Source: Dictyophora rubrovolvata
Lineage: Eukaryota; Basidiomycota; Agaricomycetes; Phallales; Phallaceae
Direction: 5' to 3'
Assembly (NCBI GenBank): GCA_029959195.1
Contig: CP114121.1
Span: 248,001 to 312,000 of the forward strand
Length of the DNA: 64,000 nt
Below are positions 47,082-57,480 of this stretch, in pieces. The translations under genes were made by a program, and so were the position numbers. Positions within the stretch are counted from its first letter, which is position 1. Each line of letters begins with the position of its first letter. The notes below the pieces were generated by a model. The model was not told the DNA's origin and made no database searches. It saw only the letters and a list, made by a program, of their open reading frames with translations.

Positions 47082-48104
47082 CTAGTATTTTGTGTAGCCA
47101 CCTTTGGCTTTTAGAAGTGCCTCTACTCGTCTAGGCATACTTTCAATCAAATTCTGACAAACTCCAACTTCTATTCCAGACCAAACATTTGAAATTCTTT
47201 CCGAGAGCTCTTGTATACTGGTTGGGGCCCGGTCATATTCACCAAGCCGCCGTTTTACAATACTCCAAAGGTATTCTATCGGATTCATGTCTGGTGATTG
47301 TGCAGGCCATTTCATAACTTCAATCCTGTTGTCTTCGAACCAGTTTTTGGCCTTTTTGGAGGTGTGTTTTGGGTCATTGTCCTGCTGGAAGAGGATGTCC
47401 CGGACTTTTTTCCTGAGTTTCTTTAGAGATCCCCTCAGATATTGCTCCAATATTTTGCAGTATAAATCTGCATCCATTCTTCCATCTATCTTGCCCGCCT
47501 GACCTATCCCATCCCAACAGAAACACCCCCACACCATGATACTACCACCACCATGTTTCACAGTCTTGTCAACTACTCGATCATTTAAGCCTTCCCCCGG
47601 CCGTTTCCAAACCCATTTGCGTCCGTCACACCCAAAACGATTTATTTTTGTTTCATCAGACCACACCACCTGTTTCCAGTCCTCAATCGTCCAAAATTGG
47701 TGCTTAATAGCCCAGTCAAGCCTCTCCCTCCTATGCCGGGCAGAAAGAAGTGGCTGTTTGACCTTCGTGGTTGACTTAAGACCTTCCTTTTTCAGGCATC
47801 GCCGCAGTGTACTAGTATGGAAAGGCACTTCACTCGATGATTGTAAAATTTTTTGGACATCTACTGCCGTAGTTGCCTGTCCAGAGGTGAGATAACGGAT
47901 TGCATGCCGGATATCATGAGGAGAAAGTGATCGGGGACGGCCTCCAGCTGCTCGGGGCAAGTCATTTCGATATTCTTTTCTAATATTAGTCACTGTCCCC
48001 TGACTAACATTAATGGTTTGGACTATTTTCCTGACCGATGCCCCCGAATCAAGGAGGAGGAGGACACTATCTATCCTTTCCTGGGGAAGCTTGACCATGC
48101 TCAA
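47082..48104 (-). CDS. Tc1-type transposase (DD34E)
   Basis: Intact 340-aa frame. N-terminal helix-turn-helix pair: IDSVLLLLDSGASVRKIVQ with NVSQGTVTNIRKEY, then a GRPRSLSP hinge typical of Tc1. The catalytic triad is visible: VVWSDETKINRF (first Asp), FQQDNDPKHTS (second Asp) and NPIEYLW (Glu), with exactly 34 residues between the second Asp and the Glu. SIMVWGCF and WPAQSPDMNPIE are family hallmarks. It cuts and pastes its own element at TA sites. No stop, frameshift or intron seen; encoded on the strand opposite to the neighbouring C2H2 gene. Possibly still active; an intact frame alone cannot show that. Confidence 0.95.
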   Translation of the reverse strand: MSMVKLPQERIDSVLLLLDSGASVRKIVQTINVSQGTVTNIRKEYRNDLPRAAGGRPRSLSPHDIRHAIRYLTSGQATTAVDVQKILQSSSEVPFHTSTLRRCLKKEGLKSTTKVKQPLLSARHRRERLDWAIKHQFWTIEDWKQVVWSDETKINRFGCDGRKWVWKRPGEGLNDRVVDKTVKHGGGSIMVWGCFCWDGIGQAGKIDGRMDADLYCKILEQYLRGSLKKLRKKVRDILFQQDNDPKHTSKKAKNWFEDNRIEVMKWPAQSPDMNPIEYLWSIVKRRLGEYDRAPTSIQELSERISNVWSGIEVGVCQNLIESMPRRVEALLKAKGGYTKY

Positions 48105-48417
48105 TTTCTTGCTGATTTCTGCCTCAAAAGTTCCTAATAATATATATCTACTTGTATATAGTCACATGACCCAAACCTTATACGCAAAAAAACGATGCAA
48201 ACCTTATTTTACTTTCCATCCTTCACCACGTGCAAAACTGTACATGTGATATCATCCAACACATTTATATACCATGGATGAACGGGCGACACTGAGCACA
48301 AGTTCCCTTAAGCAAACCCATTCCCAACATATTCAGGTATACACTCAAATATTTTCAGGATTATTACTATTTTATTGATAAAGATGTTTAAGATACATTT
48401 CAGATGTGACGAATGTG

Positions 48418-48439
48418 TGTACGGTTTTGCGTGTCACTG
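48418..48439 (-). repeat. Right terminal inverted repeat of the Tc1 element
   Basis: Ends ttttgcgtgtcactg; mirror of the left end. Confidence 0.88.
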
Positions 48440-49500
48440 TACCTCTCTTTGTTGTTCGGTATGAGGCTCGGCTAATTACTCGACGGCAAAGAGACAGTGG
48501 GATTATGGGCACTCGTGGATTACGAGCGCATGTGTTACCCCACAGTCACACTTGAACTTTCTTTCACGGCTGAAGCGCTGATTATCTTTGTCCGTTGTGT
48601 AATAATCGCCGTCATTACATAATAGAACTTCAATCCCGCATTCCCGTGGGGTTTGCTTCCATATGCCACTTGATTATATTTATGGGTATGGACGCATTCG
48701 GATGAATTGTGTGCCTTATGACTAATCCAAAATTTATTTCTATTTCGTAGCAGGCACGATTCTCCCCAGTTGGGTCTTGGATGTCAGCGATGATCTTTGA
48801 CAATAGTCCCAAGTTCGGTAAGGTAAACATGGAAATCTATCAATATCAGTGTCATTTTCGCCGATGGCCTTATATTCAGCATTTGCGCATGTGGAAAAGA
48901 TAAAAATCGACCCAGTCACATGGTTCTGGCGGCTGCAGACGCCTCTGGCGATATTATCTTGATGAGTCAAGTACCACTCCTTCCCAGCCCCTCGTCTCCT
49001 ACGCACGATGACTCGTACAATACGGTTACGGTGCCGAGCCTTAATGCATAGTGACTCACACCTATTTAAATTTTTCAAGCCTCGAGGCATATTCCACGTT
49101 ATGTGGTTCCTTCGTGAAATCGAAATAAACTTAAACCTTATCTTCAAGCCTCGAGGTATGGTTTACTAGTCATGTAGTTCGCCGTTACGGATGAAAAACT
49201 CATAATAAACGATAAAAGCCAGGTTGGGCAAATGTATTTGCTACAACAGGTCTGCTTGAACCTGACGATCTCGCTGCTGTTAGCCCCGCGATCTGGGGAA
49301 CTGCGAGAATGTGATACATATCGAGGGAGAACAGAACAAAATACAGTGCAGATTACGTATAGTACCAAACATGGAATATCTTTATGACCGCAGCTCTTGA
49401 CTAGCTTGACTCAGCATCAAGCACAAACAGGAACAAAGAAAAAGAATCGGATTAAAAACAGCAGTGCACAAAAGATATCTCACTCGTCCACAAGTGTCTC
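48440..49500. repeat. Spacer repeat J, copy 1 continued (upstream of C2H2 gene)
   Basis: Matches 51,341-51,640 (ggctaattactcgacggcaa, cacacttgaactttctttca, tcaagtaccactc) and 54,880-55,260 (gtgatacatatcgagggaga, taaaagccaggttg). No gene seen in it. It contains the 25-bp string shared with 28,827-28,851. Confidence 0.75.
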
Positions 49501-49503
49501 GCC

Positions 49504-50457
49504 ATGGTATACTGCGAACCTTGCGACCGCTACTTTTCCAGCGACAGCGCATATTCCCAACATTGTCTAAACTCTGGTAGACACCCCTATTGTTCCAGCT
49601 GCAACAGGGATTTCGTATCGCATGCAGCGTTGACTCAACATTACACTTACAGCACGTCCCACAATTATTGTGAGTGGTGCGAGGAAGATTTTGACACACC
49701 CGACGAACTTGACGAGCATGACGACGATTATCATTATCGCTGTGGTTCATGCAACAATGTACGTAGCTAATTCACTGTAGTCATTTCGTGCTTCTCTCTA
49801 GACTCTAAAGTTCCCTTTCTTTAGGTGTTTAGCGATGAAGACGAGCTAGATGAGCACATCACCGAAGCCTCTCACTGGTACTGCAATTCATGCCGCAAAT
49901 CCTTCCAAAATGAAAAAAACCTTCAACAACATCTTAATTCCAACATTCACAAATTAAAAGACTACATTTGCCCCGGACGTGGTTGTTCTCGCCGGTTCGT
50001 CTCCTGGAGCGCGCTCATTAGTCACTTTGAATCAGGCACATGCCCCTCCGGTCTGAACCGCGACCAGCTCAACAGGCTCGTCGTCCAATCAGATCGTAAT
50101 AACATCATCACCAACCCCTCCCGACTTATCACTGGTCCGAAAGGCAAAGTCGAACCTGCTGTTTCCACTAAAACCTGGGCCACTAAACGTTCGTACAACG
50201 GATCCATGTACGAATGCTTCTTATGCCACAAGGAATTCGCCACGCTCCATTCACTCAACACGCACCTTCAAAGTCCCAGACACGATGAAAAAATTTATCG
50301 GTGTCCTAATCGTGGCAATTGCGGTCTCGAGTATAGTGCGCTCAGTGCGCTCACCTCGCATGTTGAAAGTGGACGATGCGGTGTTAATCGGTTTAAAGAT
50401 GTCAAGGTTATTATGGACTCACTCAGTCGAAGCGTCAAACGTATTGGATACCATTAG
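49504..50457 (+). CDS. C2H2 zinc-finger protein, full-length copy A
   Basis: Two exons (49504-49758, 49825-50457) give 295 aa. About seven finger-like units: YCEPCDRYF...HCLNSGRH; YCSSCNRDF...HYTYSTSH; YCEWCEEDF...EHDDDYH; YCNSCRKSFQNEKNLQQHLN; the larger CPGRGCSRRF...HFESGTC; YECFLCHKEF...HLQSPRH; and CPNRGNCGLEY...HVESGRC. The layout is that of fungal multi-C2H2 proteins with unknown targets, sometimes double-stranded nucleic acid. It ends SVKRIGYH. The copy at 55,809 is nearly the same in length, intron position and sequence. Confidence 0.83.
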
Positions 50458-50804
50458 TAGTATCTTTTTCTTTTGAATTTCGAATCTTATGCCCCCTCCC
50501 CCCCTTATTGAACTAATGGAGTTCCCATATCTCAGCTTTGTTTTTTCTTTCAAACATGATTTCATTTAGAAACGTGGTGATATGTTTTAATTATGTTCTC
50601 ATTATTAATACATAACACCACGTCTGTTTTTGTCTTTCAATTAATATAAGCATTTTTTGACCCTTTTTTCCCGACATCGTTGTTGAAAGTTACGTATGAA
50701 CCATGTTTGTCTTCTCTTTAATTACCGTAAGGTGAGCATGTCGTGAATTTTGCATCGCTTTCAAGAGGAGATATTGATTATTTATCCGCAAAAAGGAGAA
50801 GGAT
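50458..50804. other. 3' spacer of C2H2 copy A
   Basis: Similar to 56,758-57,030 (cccatatct, ttcccgacatc, gttacgt.tgaaccatgtttt). A poly-C run lies at 50,492-50,502 and has a partner at 56,791-56,800. No gene. Confidence 0.55.
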
Positions 50805-51640
50805 CTAACGCTCTCGTGTAGAATGAATGATCACAAAAAACTGCGATGCAATAGCGATAACGCTTATGGAACCAGTGCTTCTGTAGTGCCATATTTTTCA
50901 ACCGAAACTAAACTTTCATATCTTGGCCTTTTCTGTCGGAGCTAGCAGACTGGCGGTCCCAATACACAACATTTTTCTCTTCAGGTCTCGATTGGTTTTT
51001 CCAGAATGAGCTGTATCAGTTCTAACGTCAAACATAATGTCGCAAAAATCGAAATTAAATTTTTTTGTTAAGCGAACAGATCAAGGCTCTAACTTGCATT
51101 ATAAAGGGTTTATAAACTGTTTATAATGCAAGTTAGAGCCTTGATCCGTTCGCTTAACAAAAAAATTTAATTTCGATTTTTGCGACAAAATCTAGTCTTG
51201 TTTAGGGTTCGCCGCACCAAAAACGGTGTTGAGTACCATATTATGTTGACTCATTTACTAAGTCAGCATAATCTTATTGTCGTTCTCTGTATATTAGTCG
51301 ATTATTAGTAATTATAAATAGTGTAATAATGGTAGAACGTACCTCTCTTTGGAACGACAAGAGGTTCGGCTAATTACTCGACGGCAAAGGCGGGATTATG
51401 GGCGCTCGTGGTCCTGGATTACGAGCGTGTGGTCACTACATTCCGGACGGCGGATATTGATGCCCACCACACTTGAACTTTCTTTCACAACTGATTGCCT
51501 TTGTCAATCGTGTTATAATCTTCGTTAATCGAACTTCAGTCCCGACTCCAAATGATATTATCTTACGTAGTATCAAGTACCACTCGGACACCCCTTCCCG
51601 GCCTTTCGTCTTCGTCGTCCGACGCACCTGTTGAATACCA
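50805..51640. repeat. Spacer repeat J, copy 2, holding a MITE
   Basis: Collinear with 46,435-46,850 plus 48,440-48,990 but without the Tc1 element. It carries instead the palindrome at 51,039-51,186. The GMC gene follows directly, so this copy has lost its C2H2 gene. Confidence 0.8.
51039..51186. mobile_element. Palindromic MITE-like insertion (148 bp)
   Basis: Two arms of about 70 bases are nearly perfect inverted repeats: outer ends gtcgcaaaaatcgaaattaa and its complement, inner part gcattataaa...tttataatgc, with one A/G mismatch (gaacagatc/gaacggatc) plus a small irregular centre. It interrupts repeat J between caaacata and ctagtcttg; copies J1 (46,677-46,695) and J3 (54,833-54,850) lack it. 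Flanks ataat/aaaat may be an imperfect target-site duplication. No coding capacity. Confidence 0.85.
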
Positions 51641-51765
51641 ATGACACGGACGTTGGAGGTTTTCGGTACTTATTCAGGTGATATATCATACACACACTTA
51701 CTAATAAATAGTGTTTATATATTTTCATGCGTACAGGAATACCAGCAGCGGAGAGACGGACAATT

Positions 51766-53738
51766 CTAGCATGACATCATGATGATGTCTTCCTTGATTA
51801 TATCTGCACATTTCTCTCCAATTGCATAGGCCAATATCTGAGGGTGCCCGCAGTGAAGAAGAGGAATTATACTTGCGTCTGCCACCCTCAATCCATCAAC
51901 GCCGTGAACGCGGAGGCGTTCATCAACAACGGTCGTCGGATCGTTACTGGAGCCCATCTTGCAAGTTCCAGCTGGATGGAAACCTGACATTACAGTTAAA
52001 ACCTTTTACGACTGCTTTTGGAAGCTCAAAGGGCTTACATGTTGTAACCCACTTCCTCACGAAAGGTTCCCAATCTTCGCGGGTCTTGAGTGTTTGATAA
52101 TTCAACGTATTAGGAGGCCATGCCCCTGAAACAACCTCTCTTGTCCCCTCACCTTGCATCATAATTTCATTGGCGAGTTTGCAGGCTTCTGACAGCACGA
52201 GGACGTCGAGAGGGTTGCTGAGGTAGTTGGGATCGACAACGGGGTTATCTAGGGGGTCTTGGCTATTTAATGTAACAGTCCCTCGCGATTGTGCGCCGAA
52301 GAGTTCGGGAATGATGGCACACGCAGAAGACTTGCCCCCGACCGGGTAGTAATTGTGCAACTCCAGTCCGTAGCATTCAGTAGTAAAGATTTCAATATTT
52401 GGCTGGGAAGGTGAGAGGCCCATCGGATCGCGTCCTTCACTCCGTTTAGCCTCCTGCCATAGTTTGGAGGTATTCAAACGTTCGTCAAGACGGGTGAAGG
52501 CAAAAGCTCCAAAAGGAAAGGTTGACAGGAAACCTTTCTTTTCTTCCTTCCACAATGTGTATGACTTTTGTACGCCATCGGCACAGTAGATAAGGTGATC
52601 GGTGGTCAGTCCTGGCTTGTTAACCTCGTAAAATATAGGGACGAAAGGGTGGTCCATCAAATTCTTGCCCACTCCCTGAAGCTCCACCTTGCTTTCTATT
52701 CCAAAGCTCTTCACTTCGCTCTCGGAACCAATGCCAGATCTAAGGAGAATAGCCGGAGAACAGAAGGCGCCGCCACATACAATGATCTCTTTCTTCGCCT
52801 CAACAGTTACGCGGCTTTCATCGTGAATCACGTCAACGCTGGTGGCCTTCCACCGGCGATCATCCACTTTCGACAGATTGACTTTGTCAACCGTCGTGTC
52901 TGTCCATACCCACAAATTGTCACCTGATATGGTGACTATGTCAGCCGCTGTACTACGAATACCTTTATACACCGTCCTGACAGCATGGCCGCAGCCCTGA
53001 TGACTGTTTCCTGTCGAAAACATATCGGGATCATAAGGGAGACCTTGGGATTCCATTGACTTTAGTATCATGTTTGTAATCGGAGCAGGATCATGCGGTT
53101 CGGTATGAAGAAATCCAGAGGTTCCATGATTCTTCGGATCGTGCTTGAACCAATCTTTGGGATGAAAATTCTCTGCCTAGTAAGTAATCAAGAAGAAAAA
53201 TATACATTAAAGGAATATTGATAATTAATTCTGACCTTGATCATGTATGACCAGATCTCTGCGCCAGACCATCCCTTGACTTTCCAATCGTCAATGTCTT
53301 GAGGGATACCACGGACGCACAATGTACCATTGACGCCACTAGAACCTCCCAAGAAACGTCCCCGAGTAAGTTTGACGCGACGGTTGGCGGCATTTGGTTG
53401 CGGTACGGATGCGATATTCCAGTCTTCTGACGAATCGGCTAGTTGAGACCATCTAATCAAAGCCGCATCAAATAAGAAGACTCCCTGATCAGCTTGTAAT
53501 CCTTACCCTCCAACCATCTTAGTGTTCTCGAGAAGGTCGTTGTGTTTCCCAGCTTCAATGATTAACACCGTGACGTTGGGATCCGCTGCGAGACGGGTTG
53601 CGACCACGCACCCGCTGGTTCCTCCACTACATGTTGAGCGTTTTCAGTTACAAAAGAATGCGCTAACTGCCAGATGACATACCCGCAAATGATATAGTCA
53701 AACGACTGAGTAGGAGCTGAATTAAGTTTAACTGGCAT
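51766..53738 (-). CDS. GMC-family FAD oxidoreductase
   Basis: Five or so exons. N-terminal FAD fold [20 protein letters not shown] (split by an intron), IIEAGKHND, first GMC signature [28 protein letters not shown], second signature [25 protein letters not shown], and the substrate-domain [19 protein letters not shown] last intron (51,984-52,038, gtaagc...tcag) joins WVTTC to [10 protein letters not shown], carrying the active-site His; the second is in [13 protein letters not shown]. Length of about 600 aa fits the family (aryl-alcohol, glucose or choline oxidase/dehydrogenase types). I see no signal peptide at the start [16 protein letters not shown], which suggests an intracellular enzyme. 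Substrate unknown. Confidence 0.9.
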
Positions 53739-54639
53739 GTTCACCGCTATACACAACGTAGTAAAGGGAAGAAGACAGTTGCTCTTGTGGCAGCTTTTAA
53801 TATTTAGGGCAAGCTTACCCCGAGCTCTGAAAAGAATGTGGAGACAGATGCCGCGTTACCCTGAGCCGTACAGCCTCGACGTTGGAGTTACCGCAATGCT
53901 TGGACCTTGTATGCGCGTTCCGCGGGCAGAGAACGTTGGAAATATAAGTATACTCCATGGAGGCTAACAGATTTGACAGCACGCGTTGAGTGGATTAAGT
54001 CTTGTCTTTCCTCTTTCGCCTACATTTTCGATCGCAATTTTCTGCCTGTTCAATTTACTTTTGCTTAGTTTCCATTTCGACATTTACATATTCTCCTTTT
54101 CCCCATTTTTTCTTCTCTCGAGTCTGTTCTTTTTCAATGCTCTTAGGTTCCTCGGTCTTAGCTTAGGCCAAAAGAAACCGCTTTTCTTAGTAAACAAAGA
54201 AAACCCCGAAGATACCCATAAGTTTGTATAAAAAACGCGTTGTTACGGGCGCAAAAAAATAACAATCTTTCGTACTGAGCTCAAAGTCTCAGTAAAAACG
54301 ACAGTCTGAGCTCTCTTAAATTCTCATTCTATTCTTGGTACTCAACTCTCTAGTCCTTTAAACTACACTTCCTTTCTTTACGTCACACAGACAGCGGTTC
54401 TGACCCTTCGTCTTATCTGACTACTCCATCTGAAAGAGTATTAAACGCGCGCGAGCCCGTATGTGTATTTAGAACACTTTAAAATTCGACGCAAACTTAA
54501 TCGTTCGCGAAACTTATCTTATAGGATGGGTATCGCCTCATCTTAAAACATGGGCATGATTGTGGATGTTGAAGAATGTGCTTTGCTTTCAATTGTGGGG
54601 GGAGAAGAGATTTTTTGACTTGTCCGGTGTAGGGCGGAG
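53739..54639. other. Intergenic, no gene seen
   Basis: Pyrimidine-rich stretch 54,000-54,150 and an unassigned open frame at 53,986-54,231. Promoter side of the GMC gene. Nothing recognised. Confidence 0.4.
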
Positions 54640-55640
54640 ATTCACGAAAAACTGCGATGCACAGCAACTAACATTTATGAATCCAATGCCTATATCTTTC
54701 AACCAAAATTAAACTTTCAAATTTTATTTTACTTGTTTTGTTTTGGAACCAGCAGAGGCACATACCATGTCGTTCTTCCTTCAAGTAAAGCTTTATTAGT
54801 TTTTCCAGGATGAAGCCAGATCTGTTTTGCAACGGCAAACATTACTCCAATCTTGCCTTAATCAAAATCCGTCTATGATGGTGGTCACTACATTCCGGAT
54901 ATCAATGTCGCCACACTTGGTATACGTATGTATCCACTGGCAACCTTTCGCGATTGATTATAGGTGTGTAATAATTGAGCTTCTGACCTGACTCCAAATG
55001 ACACTATCTTTTTTATCTTAATGTCAAGTACCACTCCTTCGGGCCGTTTCGTCTCCGACACATCTATTTTCAAGTCTTGAGGCATGCATGATGTTCGCCA
55101 TTAGTTCGCCATTACGTATGAAAGAACGGCCTTCGTGAGATAATAAACAATAAAAGCCAGGTTGAGCAAATGGATTTGCTACAGTTTAAACGAGTTCGCT
55201 TGTGAAAATGTGATACATATCGAGGGAGAACAGAACAAAAAGAAATGGCAAGTGCCGAACTGAATCAGACCAGATCTCGTGATTTAACCCTTATGATATG
55301 GTTATCATCGGAGAGTCCGACGGACTCGACTACTGACATTCGCAACAAGAGGGCACTTGCATATTCAAGTCTTCTTAATTCCTGTACATAAATGTCGCAA
55401 CTAGCGGTTATGATTTAGATAGAACTTGTATTATTAGCTCGAAAATATAACAGTCTATATACAAAATATTCAATGTTAAATGGTGAAAACTAACTACCGG
55501 GATTTATAAGATTTTACTAATGCGCCGTCGGAGACGGCGCTCAGGTTAATTTCCGTGTCCGCGAGGCACTCCAATACCAACAATAAACGTTTCTACTCGA
55601 AAGAAAAAACTAGGTATTTGCGGCGGATTGAAAGATCTAC
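54640..55640. repeat. Spacer repeat J, copy 3 (most diverged)
   Basis: Matches copies 1 and 2 in ctgcgatgcacagc, caacggcaaacatta, ggtcactacattccgga and gtgatacatatcgagggaga. It precedes C2H2 copy B as copy 1 precedes copy A. It lacks both mobile insertions. Confidence 0.7.
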
Positions 55641-55808
55641 AGATCTCATCGGATCTTATCATCTTAAATGTATACAGTACATACCTTTATGACCGTTTCA
55701 GCCCTTGACTTGGCATCAAGCACAAACAAGGACAAAGAACGAACAAAGAAAAAGAATTGGATTAAAAACAGAACACAAGACATTTCATTCATCCATAAGT
55801 GTCTCGCC

Positions 55809-56757
55809 ATGGTATACTGCGAACCCTGCGACCGCTACTTTTCCAGCGACAGCGCATATTACAAACATCGCCTACACTCTGGTAGACACTTGAACTCTTG
55901 TTTCAGCTGCAACAGGGACTTCGTGTCACATGCAGCGTTGACTCAACATTACATTCACAGCACGTTCCATAATTATTGCCAGTGGTGCAAGGAAGATTTT
56001 GACACACCCGACGAACTTGACGAGCATAACGACGATTATCATTATCGCTGTGGTTCATGCAATGACGTGCGTAGGTAATTCACCGTAGTCATTTCGTGCC
56101 TCTCTCTCTAAAGTCCCTTTTCTTCAGATGTTTCGCGATGAAGAAGAGCTAGATGAGCACATCGAAGACTCTCATTGGTACTGCAGTTCGTGCCGCAAAT
56201 TTTTCCAGAACGAAAACAACCTTCAACAACATCTTAATTCCAACATTCACAAACCGAAGGACTACATCTGCCCCGGACGTGGTTGTTCTCGCGGGTTTAT
56301 CTCCTGGAGCGCGCTCATCAAACACTTTGAAGCAGGCACATGCCCCTCCGGTCTGAACCGCGACCAGCTCAACGGGCTCGTCGTTCAATCAGACCGTAAC
56401 AACATCATCACCAACCCCTCCCGACTTATCACTGGTCCGAAAGGCAAAGTCGAACCTGCCGTTTCCACTACAACCTGGGCGACTGAACGTTCGTACAACG
56501 GACACATGTACGAATGTTTCTTATGCCACAAGGAATTCGTCACGCTCCTTTCACTCAACACGCACCTTCGAAGTCCCAGACACGATGAAAGAATTTATCG
56601 GTGTCCTAATCGTGGCAATTGCGGTCTCGAGTATAGTGCACTCAGTGCGCTCACCTCGCATGTTGAAAGTGGACGATGCGGTGTCGATCAGTTTAAAGAT
56701 GTTAAGGCTGTTATGGACTCACTCAGTCGAAGCGTCAAACGTATTGGCTACCGTTAG
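55809..56757 (+). CDS. C2H2 zinc-finger protein, full-length copy B
   Basis: Two exons (55809-56066, 56128-56757) give 295 aa, the same length as copy A. Fingers start MVYCEPCDRYFSSDSAYYKH and end SVKRIGYR. Differences are mostly single codons (SCFSCNRDF, CSRGFISWSALIKHFEAGTC, EFVTLLSLNTHLRS); all cysteine and histidine positions are retained, suggesting constraint on the fingers. Start chosen by the shared MVYCEPC in copy A; the longer open frame upstream (from 55,668) lies in repeat J DNA. Confidence 0.83.
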
Positions 56758-57229
56758 TAGTATTTTTTCTTTTGAATTTCGAAATTCATTCCCCCCCCCC
56801 TCTTTCCTCCTTTTCCTGTAGTATAGAGTTCCCATATCTAACTATAAAGAAAAAAATTCGCTTTCTTTCAATCATAATTCCATTTGGAAAGCATGGTGAT
56901 GTGTTTTAGTTATGTTCCTACATAACACCACGTCTTCTTTGCTTCGACCCTTTTTCCCGACATCATTTTCGAAAGTTACGTCTGAACCATGTTTTTCATG
57001 CTCGTCTTCTCTTTAAGTACCGTAATGTGACCGTATCCTCCCTTCTCTTTTTTTTATTACTTTTCGCTTTTCCCAGTTAAACTTTCCGTCGAGGACTTTG
57101 CTTTATTGAAAGTCTAAGTCGAAAGGAGATTCTTCTCTAAACAAGAGTCGGTTTTCTTAAAATTCCTCATCTCAGTATCAATGCCCTGTCGACGCGTAAA
57201 ATGTTATACTTCGAAAACACTGTAAATAT

Positions 57230-57480
57230 ATCGTATGGACACGAAGAAATATAAATATCTTCCCGGTTGAAACAGAAGCAAAACCCAAGCTCCAACTTGT
57301 CGCGTTTTTGAACTCTCTTTTTCATATAAAACTCGTTCTCCCTGCTTAAACAACTTCTACTACTTCATTCTTTATTCTACTCTTAGCCACTCTTACTTGC
57401 ACATATTACCCCCTGAGTGAAGCTTTTTATATATAATACTAGCGTTTAGAAGGCGGGTTTGGGAACATATTTAAGTGTGA
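57230..57480. repeat. Repeat K, copy 1
   Basis: Pairs with about 61,240-61,745: ttgaaac.gaagc, actctcttt, cttgcacatatta, gtgaagctttttatatataa. Both copies hold TATA-like strings (57,336 tataaaact; 61,343 tataaaatt), so they may be old promoter regions of a lost gene. Confidence 0.6.

Larger units (their letters stand above)
46851..48439 (-). mobile_element. Tc1/mariner DNA transposon, apparently whole
   Basis: 1,589-bp element with TA on both sides (46,849-46,850 and 48,440-48,441). Terminal inverted repeats of about 22 bp (cagtgac, one mismatch, then cgcaaaaccgtaca). It has an inner pair of inverted repeats tgtacagttttgc at 47,046-47,058 and 48,232-48,244, and an open transposase. The uninterrupted paralogous site lies at 51,331-51,350 (ggtagaacgTAcctctctt). 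Intact frame and matching termini suggest a young insertion. Confidence 0.92.

Noticed and set aside
47287-47895. Plus-strand open frames inside the transposon
   Set aside because: They are antisense shadows of the intact transposase.
51984-52038. Reading straight through as [15 protein letters not shown] at the GMC C-terminus
   Set aside because: It loses the active-site motif. Splicing gtaagc...tcag restores [15 protein letters not shown], as expected for the family.
52568-52927. Plus-strand open frame inside the GMC gene
   Set aside because: Antisense shadow of conserved FAD-enzyme sequence.
31202-53738. A secondary-metabolite cluster made of P450, NmrA-like, terpene cyclase and GMC genes
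   Set aside because: They are spread over 22 kb among invertase, zinc-finger and transposon genes. No prenyltransferase, PKS, NRPS or transporter is seen. Kept only as a weak remark under the terpene cyclase.
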